A stretch of DNA of 33,553 nt from Pseudideonella sakaiensis (lineage in GTDB: Bacteria > Pseudomonadota > Gammaproteobacteria > Burkholderiales > Burkholderiaceae_C), in NCBI RefSeq assembly GCF_001293525.1, contig NZ_BBYR01000093.1, positions 1 through 33,553 on the forward strand. The letters run 5' to 3'. Shown piece by piece: positions 25,136 to 33,553 of this stretch. Every line of letters starts with the position of its first letter. Position 1 is the first letter of the stretch. The notes beneath the pieces were generated by a model. It had not been told where the DNA came from, did no database searches, and saw only the letters and a list, made by a program, of their open reading frames with translations. The translations under genes were made by a program, and so were the position numbers.

Positions 25136-27286
25136 ATGCCCCCATTCCTGCCCGTGCCCCGATCCGCTCTCCCACCACTGGCATGGCGGGGCCGCCTGCG
25201 CCGACCCACCGGCCTGGCGGCGGCCGCGCTGGGGCTGTGCGCGGCGGCGATGGCCGAGGACGGCACGACCACCACCACGCTGGACACCGTGGTGGTGAAG
25301 GGGCAGGGGTTGAGCGAGGGCCGCCACCAGCCCTTCAGCGTGACCCGCTTCGACGCGGCGCTGCTGCGCGAGCGCCAGGTGTCGCAGGCGCAGCAGCTGT
25401 TCCGCGAGGTGCCGGGCATGACGGTGCGCGGCCTGGGCTACGACGGCGTCGCGGACTCGATGACGCTGCGCGGCTTCTCGGGTGGCGGCCACGGCGGCGA
25501 CATCGGCTTCGTGATCGACGGCATCCCGCTCAACGAGGCCTCCAGCCACGCCGACGGCTATGCCGACCTGAACGTCATCGTGCCGCTGGAGCTGGCGGGC
25601 ATGGACGTCTTCAAGGGGCCGGTGTCCGCGCTCTACGGCAACTTCAACCGCGCCGGCGTGGTCGCGCTGCGCTCGCGCCAGGGCGGCGACTACCGGGAGC
25701 TCGACGCCCGCGTCGGTTCCTACGGCGTGGTCGACGTGCAGGGGGCGTACGGCGGGCGGGCGGGCGGCCTCACGCTGAACGGCGCGGCGCAGGCCTACCG
25801 CAGCGGGGGCTACCGCCCGGACACCGGCAGCGAACGCGCGACGCTGAGCGGCCGCGCCGCGCTGGACCTCGGGCCCGACACGCGCCTGGCCGTCGCCGCC
25901 CGGGCGCACCGCGCGGAGTCGACCACCGCGTCGGTCGTCACGCAGGCCCAGTTCGATCGGCGCGACGGCTTCTTCGACAAGGATCCGCGGGTCCAGAACG
26001 ACGGCGCCGACAAGGACTTCGCGACGCTGCGGACCGACCTCGCGCACCAGCTCGCGCCGGGCCTGCGCCTGCTGGCCTTCGCCTACGGCACCGACCAGAA
26101 CTTCACGCGCTACTTCACGCGGCCGACCAACGCCAGCACCTGGCAGCAGCGCGCCGAGGACTACCGGCGCCGGGTGCGCGGCTTCGGCCTGAACCTCAAC
26201 GGCGAACAGGCCGTCGGCGGGCGCCGCCTGCGCTGGGTGGCGGGCGCCGAGAGCTACGAGGAGCGCACCCGCTTCCGCTATGCCGACGGCTTGATCGGCC
26301 GCGCCGTCGGCCCGAACACGCTGACCGCCGGGGTCGCGGGCGGCACCGGCACGCTGGACCGCCTGCTGCGCACCGACACCGACGCGCTGTTCGGCCAGGC
26401 CGAGTGGGCGCTGGCCGAGACTTTCCGGCCGACGCTGGCGCTGCGGCACGACCGCATCGCCGGCGGCTGTGAGCGCCTCGGCCCCGAGACCCGCACCGGC
26501 GCCAGCGCGCAGTGCGCTGCGATGCAGGCCTTCGCGGTCACGACGCCCAAGCTGGGCCTGCGCTCCACCTGGGTGCCCGGCGTGCTCGAGGCCCGCGGCA
26601 GCGTGGCCGAGGGCTTCGCGCTGCCCGGCGACGCGGCCAAGTTCACCGCCGGCCTCGCGGTGGAGCCGACGGTGTTCCGGCAGCACGAGATCGGCCTGCG
26701 CCTGACGCCGGCGCCGGGGCTGCTGGCCGACGTCGCCGTCTTCCGCATCGACAGCCGCGACGAGGTGGCGCTGACCGATGCGGCGACCCTGACCTATGCG
26801 AACGTGGGCCGCACGCGGCGCGAGGGCGTCGAGGCCGAGCTGCGCTGGAGCCCGGCGGACGCCTTCGAGCTGCGTGCGGTGCTGGCGCACAACCGGTCGA
26901 AGGTGATCGAGAGCCTGGCCACGACGCCCTGGCTGGTCGGCTCCGAGCTGACCGGCGTCGCGCGCCGCATGGCCACGCTGACGGCCACCGTCCGGCCCGC
27001 CGAAGCCTGGAGCCTGAGCGCGACCGCCCGCTCGGTCGGCCGGATGGCGATCACCCAGCCGAGCGCGACGGCGGCCCCGGTCTACGATGGCGGCTACGAC
27101 ACCGTCGACCTGATGCTGGCCTGGGAGCCGGCCGCCGCCGGCGGGCGCCGCCTGCGCGGCACGCTGCAGGTCGCCAACCTCACCGATCGGCGCTATGCGA
27201 CCTCCTCCGGCGTCACCGCCGGCCTGAGAACCTACAACCCGGCACCGCCGCGCACCGTGATGGTCGGCGCCTCGCTCGACTTCTGA
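25136..27286 (+). CDS. TonB-dependent outer-membrane receptor, probably for nickel
   Basis: 716 residues from the ATG at 25136 (a GTG at 25106 would add ten). The Sec signal has a basic stretch RGRLRR and core GLAAAALGLCAAAMA (26-40). A TonB-box-like DTVVVKG (50-56) is followed by the plug domain (FREVPGMTVRGLG; MTLRGFSGG; GFVIDGIPLNEA; GPVSALYGNFNRAGVV). The barrel runs to the C-terminal aromatic end ASLDF, with NLTDRRYATSSG typical of receptors. Position between nikR and nikKLMQO makes a nickel (or nickel-chelate) substrate likely; cobalt or cobalamin cannot be excluded by sequence. Such a receptor feeds the periplasm from which NikM-type importers take Ni. nikK starts 54 bases after the stop. 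Confidence 0.85.
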   Translation: MPPFLPVPRSALPPLAWRGRLRRPTGLAAAALGLCAAAMAEDGTTTTTLDTVVVKGQGLSEGRHQPFSVTRFDAALLRERQVSQAQQLFREVPGMTVRGLGYDGVADSMTLRGFSGGGHGGDIGFVIDGIPLNEASSHADGYADLNVIVPLELAGMDVFKGPVSALYGNFNRAGVVALRSRQGGDYRELDARVGSYGVVDVQGAYGGRAGGLTLNGAAQAYRSGGYRPDTGSERATLSGRAALDLGPDTRLAVAARAHRAESTTASVVTQAQFDRRDGFFDKDPRVQNDGADKDFATLRTDLAHQLAPGLRLLAFAYGTDQNFTRYFTRPTNASTWQQRAEDYRRRVRGFGLNLNGEQAVGGRRLRWVAGAESYEERTRFRYADGLIGRAVGPNTLTAGVAGGTGTLDRLLRTDTDALFGQAEWALAETFRPTLALRHDRIAGGCERLGPETRTGASAQCAAMQAFAVTTPKLGLRSTWVPGVLEARGSVAEGFALPGDAAKFTAGLAVEPTVFRQHEIGLRLTPAPGLLADVAVFRIDSRDEVALTDAATLTYANVGRTRREGVEAELRWSPADAFELRAVLAHNRSKVIESLATTPWLVGSELTGVARRMATLTATVRPAEAWSLSATARSVGRMAITQPSATAAPVYDGGYDTVDLMLAWEPAAAGGRRLRGTLQVANLTDRRYATSSGVTAGLRTYNPAPPRTVMVGASLDF

Positions 27287-28572
<1,286 letters not shown>

Positions 28573-28586
28573 CCACGGAGGCGCCC

Positions 28587-29234
28587 GTGCACATCCCCGA
28601 CGGCTTCCTGTCGCCGCAGACCTACCTGCCCGCCGCCGCGCTCGCGCTGGCGGCGGGGGCCTGGGCCGGGCGCGGCCTGCGCGAGCGCCTGGACGAGTCC
28701 GCGCTGCCGCGGCTGGCCACGCTGACCGCGCTCGCCTACGGGCTCGGGCTGGTGATGCTGCCGCTGCCGGGCGGCACCTCGGGGCACGTGCTCGGCGTCG
28801 CGATGCTGGCGCTGCTGTTCGGCTGGCGCCTGGCCTTCCTGTCGCACGGCCTGGTGCTGCTGCTGCAGGCGCTGCTGTTCGGCGCCGGCGGCATCACGGC
28901 CTGGCCGGTGAACGCGCTGGCGATGGGCGGTGCCGGCGCCGCCAGTGCGCTGCTGAGCTTCGGCCTGCTGCGCCGCTGGAACGAGACGCTGGCGGTGGCG
29001 GTGGCGGCCTGGGTGTCGGTGATGGTCTCGGCGGCGCTGGTGGCGGCCGTGCTCGGCCTGCAGCCCGTGATCGCGCACGGCCCGGACGGCAGCCCGCGCT
29101 TCTTTCCCTTCGGCTGGTCGGTGGTGCTGCCGGCGGTGCTGCTGCCGCATGCGCTGATCGGCCTCGCCGAGGCGGCGCTGACGGTGCTGGTGTGGCGCCA
29201 TCTGCGCCGCCGGCACCCGGAGTTCGCGCGGTGA
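28587..29234 (+). CDS. nikM: NikM: substrate-binding membrane component of ECF-type Ni importer (CbiM family)
   Basis: 215 residues from a GTG at 28587 with GGAGG (28577-28581) 5 bases before it. The N-terminus MHIPDGFLSP is the CbiM/NikM signature; Met1-His2 and the backbone form the square-planar Ni2+/Co2+ site. About six hydrophobic spans follow, with the loop GGTSGHVLG (about 58-66) that carries another conserved His. Co2+ and Ni2+ forms are hard to separate by sequence; nikR and the hydrogenase context favour Ni2+. It works with NikQ (coupling protein) and NikO (ATPase). Its stop overlaps the nikQ start (GTGA). Confidence 0.92.
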   Translation: MHIPDGFLSPQTYLPAAALALAAGAWAGRGLRERLDESALPRLATLTALAYGLGLVMLPLPGGTSGHVLGVAMLALLFGWRLAFLSHGLVLLLQALLFGAGGITAWPVNALAMGGAGAASALLSFGLLRRWNETLAVAVAAWVSVMVSAALVAAVLGLQPVIAHGPDGSPRFFPFGWSVVLPAVLLPHALIGLAEAALTVLVWRHLRRRHPEFAR

Positions 29235-29896
29235 GCGGGGCGCCGGGCGCGGTGCAGGCACCGGGGCGCGCGCAGTCGTCGGTGGAGACGCCAACGCCGA
29301 CCTCGACGCCGGCGCAGGTCCGGCCCCGCGCCGGGCGCCGGCGCATCGGCCCCGGCGGCTGGCTCGCGGCCTACCTGCTGGCCGTCGTCGCGATCACCTG
29401 CGCGCACGCGCTGCCGGTGCTGGCGCTGCTCGCGCTGGCGGCCGTCGCCGCGGCCGGGCCGGACCGCGGGCGGCTGCTGCGGCGCACGCTGTGGACGGTG
29501 CTGGCATTCAACCTCTCCGTCAGCGCCGGGCTGGTGCTGGTGTCCGCCTGGCAGGTCCGGCCCTGGGCCGAGGCGCTGGTGCTGATCAACCTGCGGGTGC
29601 TGCTGCTGGTCTTCCTCGGGCACTGGTTCGTCGCGCGGGTGAACCTGCTGCAGGCGCTGGCGCGCTGGCCGACGCTGGCGCTGGTGGCCACCGTCGCGAC
29701 CGGCCAGGCGGCGGTGTTCGCGCGCACGCTGCGCGACTTCCGTCTCGCCTTCCGCAGCCGCAACCCGGTGCCGGCCCGGCCGGCGGACCAGGCCCGCCAT
29801 GCCGCGGCCCAGGTGATGCACCTGCTCGACAAGGCGACGGCGGCCGCCACCGAGTCCGCGCAGGCGATGCGCTCGCGGGGGTGTTTCGATGATTGA
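29231..29896 (+). CDS. nikQ: NikQ: transmembrane coupling component (CbiQ/EcfT family)
   Basis: 221 residues from a GTG overlapping the nikM stop. The first 35 or so residues are a Pro/Thr/Ala/Arg-rich cytoplasmic lead, poorly conserved and possibly started later. Hydrophobic spans follow (WLAAYLLAVVAITCAHALPV; LWTVLAFNLSVSAGLVLV; ALVLINLRVLLLVFLGHWFV). A conserved cytoplasmic region follows, with TLRDFRLAFRSR and a C-terminal amphipathic helix (QVMHLLDKATAAATESAQAM) that carries the Ala-Arg-Gly-type coupling motif MRSRGC. The protein links NikM to ATP hydrolysis by NikO. It is shorter than CbiQ of cobalamin clusters. It overlaps nikO by 8 bases. Confidence 0.87.
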   Translation: MSGAPGAVQAPGRAQSSVETPTPTSTPAQVRPRAGRRRIGPGGWLAAYLLAVVAITCAHALPVLALLALAAVAAAGPDRGRLLRRTLWTVLAFNLSVSAGLVLVSAWQVRPWAEALVLINLRVLLLVFLGHWFVARVNLLQALARWPTLALVATVATGQAAVFARTLRDFRLAFRSRNPVPARPADQARHAAAQVMHLLDKATAAATESAQAMRSRGCFDD

Positions 29897-30698
29897 GCTG
29901 GAGGCGGTCGAGCTGTCGTGGCCGGACGGGCAGGGCGGCCGGGTGCCCGCGCTGCGCGGCATCGACCTGCGCGTGGCGGCCGGCGAGAAGCTGGTGGTGC
30001 TGGGCAGCAACGGCGGCGGCAAGTCCAGCCTGCTGAAGCTGCTGAACGGGCTGGTGCCGCCCGAGCGCGGGCACTACCGCTACGACGGCCAGCAGGTCGA
30101 TGCGGCCCGGCTGGCCGACCGCAGCTTCGCGCGCCGGCTCCGCCAGGAGACGGTGCTGCTGTTCCAGCACCCGGAGGCGATGCTGTTCAACCCGAGCGTG
30201 CGCGAGGAGATCGCCTACGGGCCGCGCCGCCTCGGCTGGCCCGACGTCGAGGCCCAGGTCGAGCACTGGGCGCGCGAGCTGCGGCTGCTGCCGCTGCTGG
30301 ACAAGCCGCCGCATGCGCTGTCCGGCGGCGAGAAGCAGAAGGTCGCGCTGGCCGCGCTGCTGATCCTGCGGCCGCGCCTGATCCTGCTGGACGAGCCGAC
30401 CGCCAGCCTGGACCCGCGCAGCAGTGGCTGGCTGGTGGACTTCCTGTTCGACCACCCGGCCACCGTGCTGACCAGCACCCACCACCTGTCGATGGCGGCC
30501 GAGTTCGGCAGCCGCTGCCTCGTGCTCGGCGAGGACCACCGCCTGCTGTACGACGGGCCGACCGAGGCGGCGCTGGCCGACCTTGCGCTGCTCGAACGCG
30601 CCAACCTGGCGCACCGGCACCGCCACCGCCATGGCGCACACGGCCCGGTGCATGCGCACCTGCACCGGCACGACCATGGCCACGTGCCGGAGGGCTGA
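29889..30698 (+). CDS. nikO: NikO: ABC-type ATPase of nickel importer with His-rich tail
   Basis: 269 residues. All ABC motifs are present: Walker A GSNGGGKSS (about 39-47), Q-loop LLFQHPEAMLFN (about 91-102), signature LSGGEKQK (about 144-151), Walker B LILLDEPTASLDP and H-switch STHH. It belongs to the CbiO/EcfA group and powers NikMQ. The last 28 residues (242-269) contain 11 histidines in alternating HRHRHRH and HAHLHRHDHGH runs, which should bind Ni2+ on the cytoplasmic side. The gene overlaps nikQ by 8 bases and is the last nik gene. The GC-rich gap to hoxJ contains a 12-bp palindrome (30723-30734) and a tandem 9-mer (30741-30758). Confidence 0.93.
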   Translation: MIELEAVELSWPDGQGGRVPALRGIDLRVAAGEKLVVLGSNGGGKSSLLKLLNGLVPPERGHYRYDGQQVDAARLADRSFARRLRQETVLLFQHPEAMLFNPSVREEIAYGPRRLGWPDVEAQVEHWARELRLLPLLDKPPHALSGGEKQKVALAALLILRPRLILLDEPTASLDPRSSGWLVDFLFDHPATVLTSTHHLSMAAEFGSRCLVLGEDHRLLYDGPTEAALADLALLERANLAHRHRHRHGAHGPVHAHLHRHDHGHVPEG

Positions 30699-30842
30699 CG
30701 GGCCCGCGACCGCATCGACGCGGCCCGCGCGGGCGCGCGTGGCCCGTGCGGCCCGTGCGGCGCCCTCGGGCCGGGCCGGGTGGCCCGCGCCGGGGCTTCG
30801 GGCATGATCCGGGGCCTGCCGTCCCTCCGCCCGCCGCCGCCG

Positions 30843-32231
30843 ATGGTCTCCAGCCCGCTGCGCCCGTCCTTGCCGCTGCCGCCCCCGGAGGGGCTGGAGG
30901 GCGTGGACGAGTCGACCTGGGTCGACGTGATCCAGAAGATGGACGAGGTCTATTCGCAGCTGGTCGCCGACGAGGTGGCGCTGGAGGCGAAGAACGCCCA
31001 GCTGGAGCAGACCCAGCAGTTCCTGTTCAGCCTGCTGTCGTCGATGAGCGACGTGCTGGTGGCCTGCAACGAGCGCGGCCAGATCGAGGAGACCAACGCC
31101 GCGCTCGGCGAACTGGTCGGCCGCCCCGAGGCCGCGCTGCGCGGCAGCAGCGTCTACGAGCTGCTGGCCGACCCGGCGCAGGCCGAGCGCCTGCGCCGGC
31201 TGGTCGAGCCGCGCGACGCGGGGCAGGGCGGCGAGGTGCTGGAGCTGGCGCTGCGCGATGCCGCCGGCCAGCCGGTGCCGGTGGACCTGAACTGCACGCC
31301 GCGCCGCAATGCGCGCGGCCGCCGCGTCGGGCTGGTGATGGTCGGCCGCCCGCTGGGCGAGCTCAAGCGCGCCTACCACCAGCTGCGCGAGGCGCACGAG
31401 GCGCTCAAGCGCACCCAGCAGCAGCTGCTGCACTCCGAGAAGATGGCCTCGCTCGGGCGGCTGGTGGCCGGGGTGGCGCACGAGCTGAACAACCCGATCA
31501 GCTTCGTGCTCGGCAACGTGCATGCGCTGAAGCGCTACAGCGAGCGGCTGGCGCGCTACGTGGCCTGCCTGCACGACGGCGGCGACGCGGCCGACGCCGC
31601 GGCCCTGCGGCGCAGCCTGCGCATCGACCACCTGCTGGCCGACCTGCCGTCGCTGATCGAGGGCACGCTGGAGGGGGCGCAGCGCACCGCCGACATCGTG
31701 CAGGGGCTGAAGCGCTTCTCCGCGGTGGACCGCGAGGAGCGCCTGCCGGTGGACCTGCACGGCGTGGTCGAGCGCGCGATCCACTGGGTGCGCAAGGGCA
31801 CGGCGCCCGAGTTCCAGGTCGAGTGGTCGCCCGGGCCGCGCGGCGAGGTGCTGGGCAATGCGGGCCAGCTGATGCAGGTGGTGATGAACCTGGTCCAGAA
31901 CGCCTACGACGCCACCACCGCGCCGGGCCCGGACGGCCGGCCGGCCGCCGCCGCGCCGGCGCTGTGGATCAGCGGCCGGCGCGACGGCGACGGCCTCGCG
32001 CTCGACTTCCGCGACAACGGCCCCGGCATCCCGGAGGCGCACCTGTCGCGCCTGTTCGACCCCTTCTTCACGACCAAGCCGGTCGGCAAGGGCACCGGCC
32101 TCGGGCTGTCGATCAGCTACGGCATCGTGCAGCAGCACGGCGGGCGCCTGAGCGCGGCGCAGGCGCCGCAGGGCGGCGCGCTGTTCACGCTGTGGCTGCC
32201 GCTGCTGCGCGGGCCGGAGGCGGGGACGTGA
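30843..32231 (+). CDS. hoxJ: Hydrogenase sensor histidine kinase HoxJ/HupT
   Basis: 462 residues from the ATG at 30843; ATG 30804 and GTG 30780 are in-frame alternatives. I prefer 30843 because CATGAT at 30803-30808 resembles a -10 element. An N-terminal helical region ([19 protein letters not shown], about 26-44) leads into a PAS domain (about 63-170), which in R. eutropha mediates contact with the regulatory hydrogenase. The H-box holds H213 ([13 protein letters not shown]); the N-box (NLVQNAYDA), G1 (DNGPGIP) and G2 ([11 protein letters not shown]) are intact. No membrane span, so it is cytoplasmic. It phosphorylates HoxA unless HoxBC reports H2. It is separated from hoxABC by the nickel genes; in R. 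eutropha it directly follows hoxC. Confidence 0.92.
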   Translation: MVSSPLRPSLPLPPPEGLEGVDESTWVDVIQKMDEVYSQLVADEVALEAKNAQLEQTQQFLFSLLSSMSDVLVACNERGQIEETNAALGELVGRPEAALRGSSVYELLADPAQAERLRRLVEPRDAGQGGEVLELALRDAAGQPVPVDLNCTPRRNARGRRVGLVMVGRPLGELKRAYHQLREAHEALKRTQQQLLHSEKMASLGRLVAGVAHELNNPISFVLGNVHALKRYSERLARYVACLHDGGDAADAAALRRSLRIDHLLADLPSLIEGTLEGAQRTADIVQGLKRFSAVDREERLPVDLHGVVERAIHWVRKGTAPEFQVEWSPGPRGEVLGNAGQLMQVVMNLVQNAYDATTAPGPDGRPAAAAPALWISGRRDGDGLALDFRDNGPGIPEAHLSRLFDPFFTTKPVGKGTGLGLSISYGIVQQHGGRLSAAQAPQGGALFTLWLPLLRGPEAGT

Positions 32232-32271
32232 GCCGCCGGGTCCCGGGGTGCACCGCACGGAGGGTCGCCCG

Positions 32272-33456
32272 GTGACCGCGCCGGTCGGGCCGGGCAGCGG
32301 CCCGCTGGCCGGCCTGCGCGTGGTCGAGCTGGCCGGGCTCGGGCCGGCGCCGTTCTGCGCGATGCTGCTGGCCGACCTGGGGGCCGAGGTGCTGCGCGTG
32401 CTGCGCCCCGGCACCCGGCCGGACGAGGACCCGACCGACCTCGGCCGCAACCGCAGCAACCTGGTGGTCGACCTGCGCCGGCCCGAGGGCGTGGCGCTGG
32501 TGCTGGACCTGGTGGCGGGCGCGGAGGCGCTGATCGAGGGCTTCCGCCCCGGCGTCACGGAGCGGCTCGGCCTCGGCCCCGAGGCCTGCCTGGCACGGCA
32601 GCCGGCGCTGGTCTACGGCCGGATGACCGGCTGGGGCCAGCACGGCCCGCTGGCCCAGGCCGCCGGGCACGACCTGAACTACATCGCGATCAGCGGCGTG
32701 CTGCACGCGGTCGGCGAGGCGGCGCGGCCGGTGCCGCCGCTCAACCTGGTCGGCGACTTCGGCGGTGGCGGCCTGCTGCTGGCCTTCGGCCTGGTCTGCG
32801 CGCTGCTCGAGGCGCGCCGCTCCGGCCAGGGCCAGGTGGTCGATGCCGCGATGACCGATGGCGCGGCGCTGCTGTCGGCGATGATGTTCAACTTCAAGGC
32901 GGCCGGCCGCTGGAGCAACCGCCGCGCCGACAACCTGCTCGATGGCGGCGCGCCGTTCTACGGCACCTATGCCTGCGCCGACGGCCGCTTCGTCGCGATC
33001 GGGCCGCTGGAGCCGGCCTTCTGGGCCGAGTTCCGCCGCCGCTGCGGCCTCGACGGCGACCCGCTGTTCGACCGGCCGCACGAGCGCAGCCGCTGGCCGG
33101 CGATGCGCGCCCGGCTGGAGGCGCTGTTCGCCAGCCGCAGCCGCGACGACTGGTGCGCGCTGCTGGAAGGCAGCGATGCCTGCGTGGCGCCGGTGCTCGA
33201 CTGGGACGAGGCCGTCGCGCACCCGCACAACCGCGCACGCGGCACCCACGTCGAGGTCGGCGGCCACCTGCAGCCGGCACCCGCGCCGCGCTTCAGCCGC
33301 ACGCCCGCGGCGCAGCCGCAGCCCGGCCGCTCGCCGGCGCCGGCCGAACTGCTCGCGGGCTGGGGCATCGAGGCCGGACGCTGCGCCGCGCTGCAGGCCG
33401 CGGGCGTGGTCGGGCGCGTCGGCGACGGGCCCGCGCGCCCCGGCGTGGCCGGCTGA
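32272..33456 (+). CDS. Alpha-methylacyl-CoA racemase-like CaiB/BaiF enzyme
   Basis: 394 residues from the GTG at 32272, which has GGAGGG (32259-32264) 7 bases before it; GTG 32248 is a weaker alternative. Family-III CoA-transferase fold. Racemase-type residues are visible: R92 ([14 protein letters not shown]), H133 (AGHDLNY), D162 (LVGDFGGGG) and E247 (IGPLEPAFW), matching the R/H/D/E set of alpha-methylacyl-CoA racemase; [14 protein letters not shown] is also typical. It should interconvert (2R)- and (2S)-methyl-branched acyl-CoA esters. It begins 40 bases after hoxJ and could be read from the same transcript, but has no evident hydrogenase role; it most likely marks the end of the hydrogenase region. 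Confidence 0.88.
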   Translation: MTAPVGPGSGPLAGLRVVELAGLGPAPFCAMLLADLGAEVLRVLRPGTRPDEDPTDLGRNRSNLVVDLRRPEGVALVLDLVAGAEALIEGFRPGVTERLGLGPEACLARQPALVYGRMTGWGQHGPLAQAAGHDLNYIAISGVLHAVGEAARPVPPLNLVGDFGGGGLLLAFGLVCALLEARRSGQGQVVDAAMTDGAALLSAMMFNFKAAGRWSNRRADNLLDGGAPFYGTYACADGRFVAIGPLEPAFWAEFRRRCGLDGDPLFDRPHERSRWPAMRARLEALFASRSRDDWCALLEGSDACVAPVLDWDEAVAHPHNRARGTHVEVGGHLQPAPAPRFSRTPAAQPQPGRSPAPAELLAGWGIEAGRCAALQAAGVVGRVGDGPARPGVAG

Positions 33457-33457
33457 C

Positions 33458-33476
33458 GCGCGGCTGCGCGCCGCGC
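33458..33476 (+). terminator. Candidate terminator hairpin after the racemase gene
   Basis: GCGCGGC (33458-33464) and GCCGCGC (33470-33476) form a 7-bp stem with a TGCGC loop, starting one base past the stop codon. No T-tract follows. The remaining bases to the window end are GC-rich, with no gene I can support. Confidence 0.4.
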
Positions 33477-33553
33477 CGGAGCGGCGGGCGTCGAGGCCGC
33501 GGGCCGCCCCGGCCGCGAGGAGCGGCGCCGGCGGCGCCCGCGGCGCCCGCGGC

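Noticed and set aside
30723-30758. Terminator or regulatory repeat in the nikO-hoxJ gap (palindrome GCCCGCGCGGGC and a 9-base tandem repeat)
   Set aside because: The palindrome has no loop and no T-tract, and short repeats of this kind are expected by chance at this GC content.

Overview
The window (about 33.5 kb, very GC-rich apart from the first 1.4 kb) reads as a chromosomal segment of a hydrogen-oxidising betaproteobacterium, probably of the order Burkholderiales. The grounds are base composition, the near-identity of gene order to the Ralstonia eutropha (Cupriavidus necator) membrane-bound hydrogenase locus, and HoxK/HoxG proteins that keep that organism's cysteine numbering. The genus cannot be fixed by reading alone.

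Layout. (1) About 70-1410 is an AT-richer segment with two small membrane proteins; the second looks like a two-helix SLATT/DUF4231-type protein. (2) 1452-4388 is a minus-strand operon, GntR/FCD regulator -> phytanoyl-CoA-type dioxygenase -> Rossmann/SAF-domain oxidoreductase, with a perfect palindrome (candidate operator) just upstream of the regulator. (3) 4489-5547 is a minus-strand MipA/OmpV-like outer-membrane protein, divergent from the hydrogenase operon. (4) 5877-20022 is one long operon: hoxK-hoxG-hoxZ (structural subunits and cytochrome b), an orphan HigA-like HTH gene, hoxM-hoxL-hoxO-hoxQ-hoxR-hoxT-hoxV (maturation) and hypA-hypB-hypF(short)-hypC-hypD-hypE (Ni and Fe(CN)2CO insertion). 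It is preceded by a full IHF consensus and a sigma-54-like element. (5) 20123-24260 holds hoxA-hoxB-hoxC: an NtrC-type regulator and the H2-sensing regulatory hydrogenase. (6) 24288-30698 is a nickel module: nikR with a His-rich tail, a TonB-dependent receptor, and nikK-nikL-nikM-nikQ-nikO (an ECF/Cbi-type Ni importer whose ATPase also has a His-rich tail). (7) 30843-32231 is hoxJ, the sensor kinase partner of HoxA/HoxBC. (8) 32272-33456 is an alpha-methylacyl-CoA racemase-like enzyme.

How it works together (established for the families, inferred here): HoxBC senses H2 and, through HoxJ, controls HoxA, which with sigma-54 and IHF drives hoxK. The Ni module supplies the metal; HypA/HypB insert Ni; HypC-F, HoxL and HoxV build the Fe(CN)2CO unit; HoxO/Q/R/T look after the Fe-S small subunit; HoxM cleaves the HoxG tail; the Tat signal on HoxK exports the heterodimer, and HoxZ passes electrons to quinone. 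HoxK has all six proximal-cluster cysteines expected for an O2-tolerant enzyme.

Most unusual points: the orphan HigA-like gene in the operon; a 14-histidine insertion inside the HypB GTPase domain instead of at its N-terminus; three separate His-rich nickel-handling proteins; insertion of an outer-membrane receptor plus NikKLMQO where R. eutropha has the hoxN permease; a tiny overlapping reading frame between hoxR and hoxT; and the foreign-looking membrane-protein pair at the left end. No tRNA, rRNA, CRISPR array, transposase or integrase was recognised.
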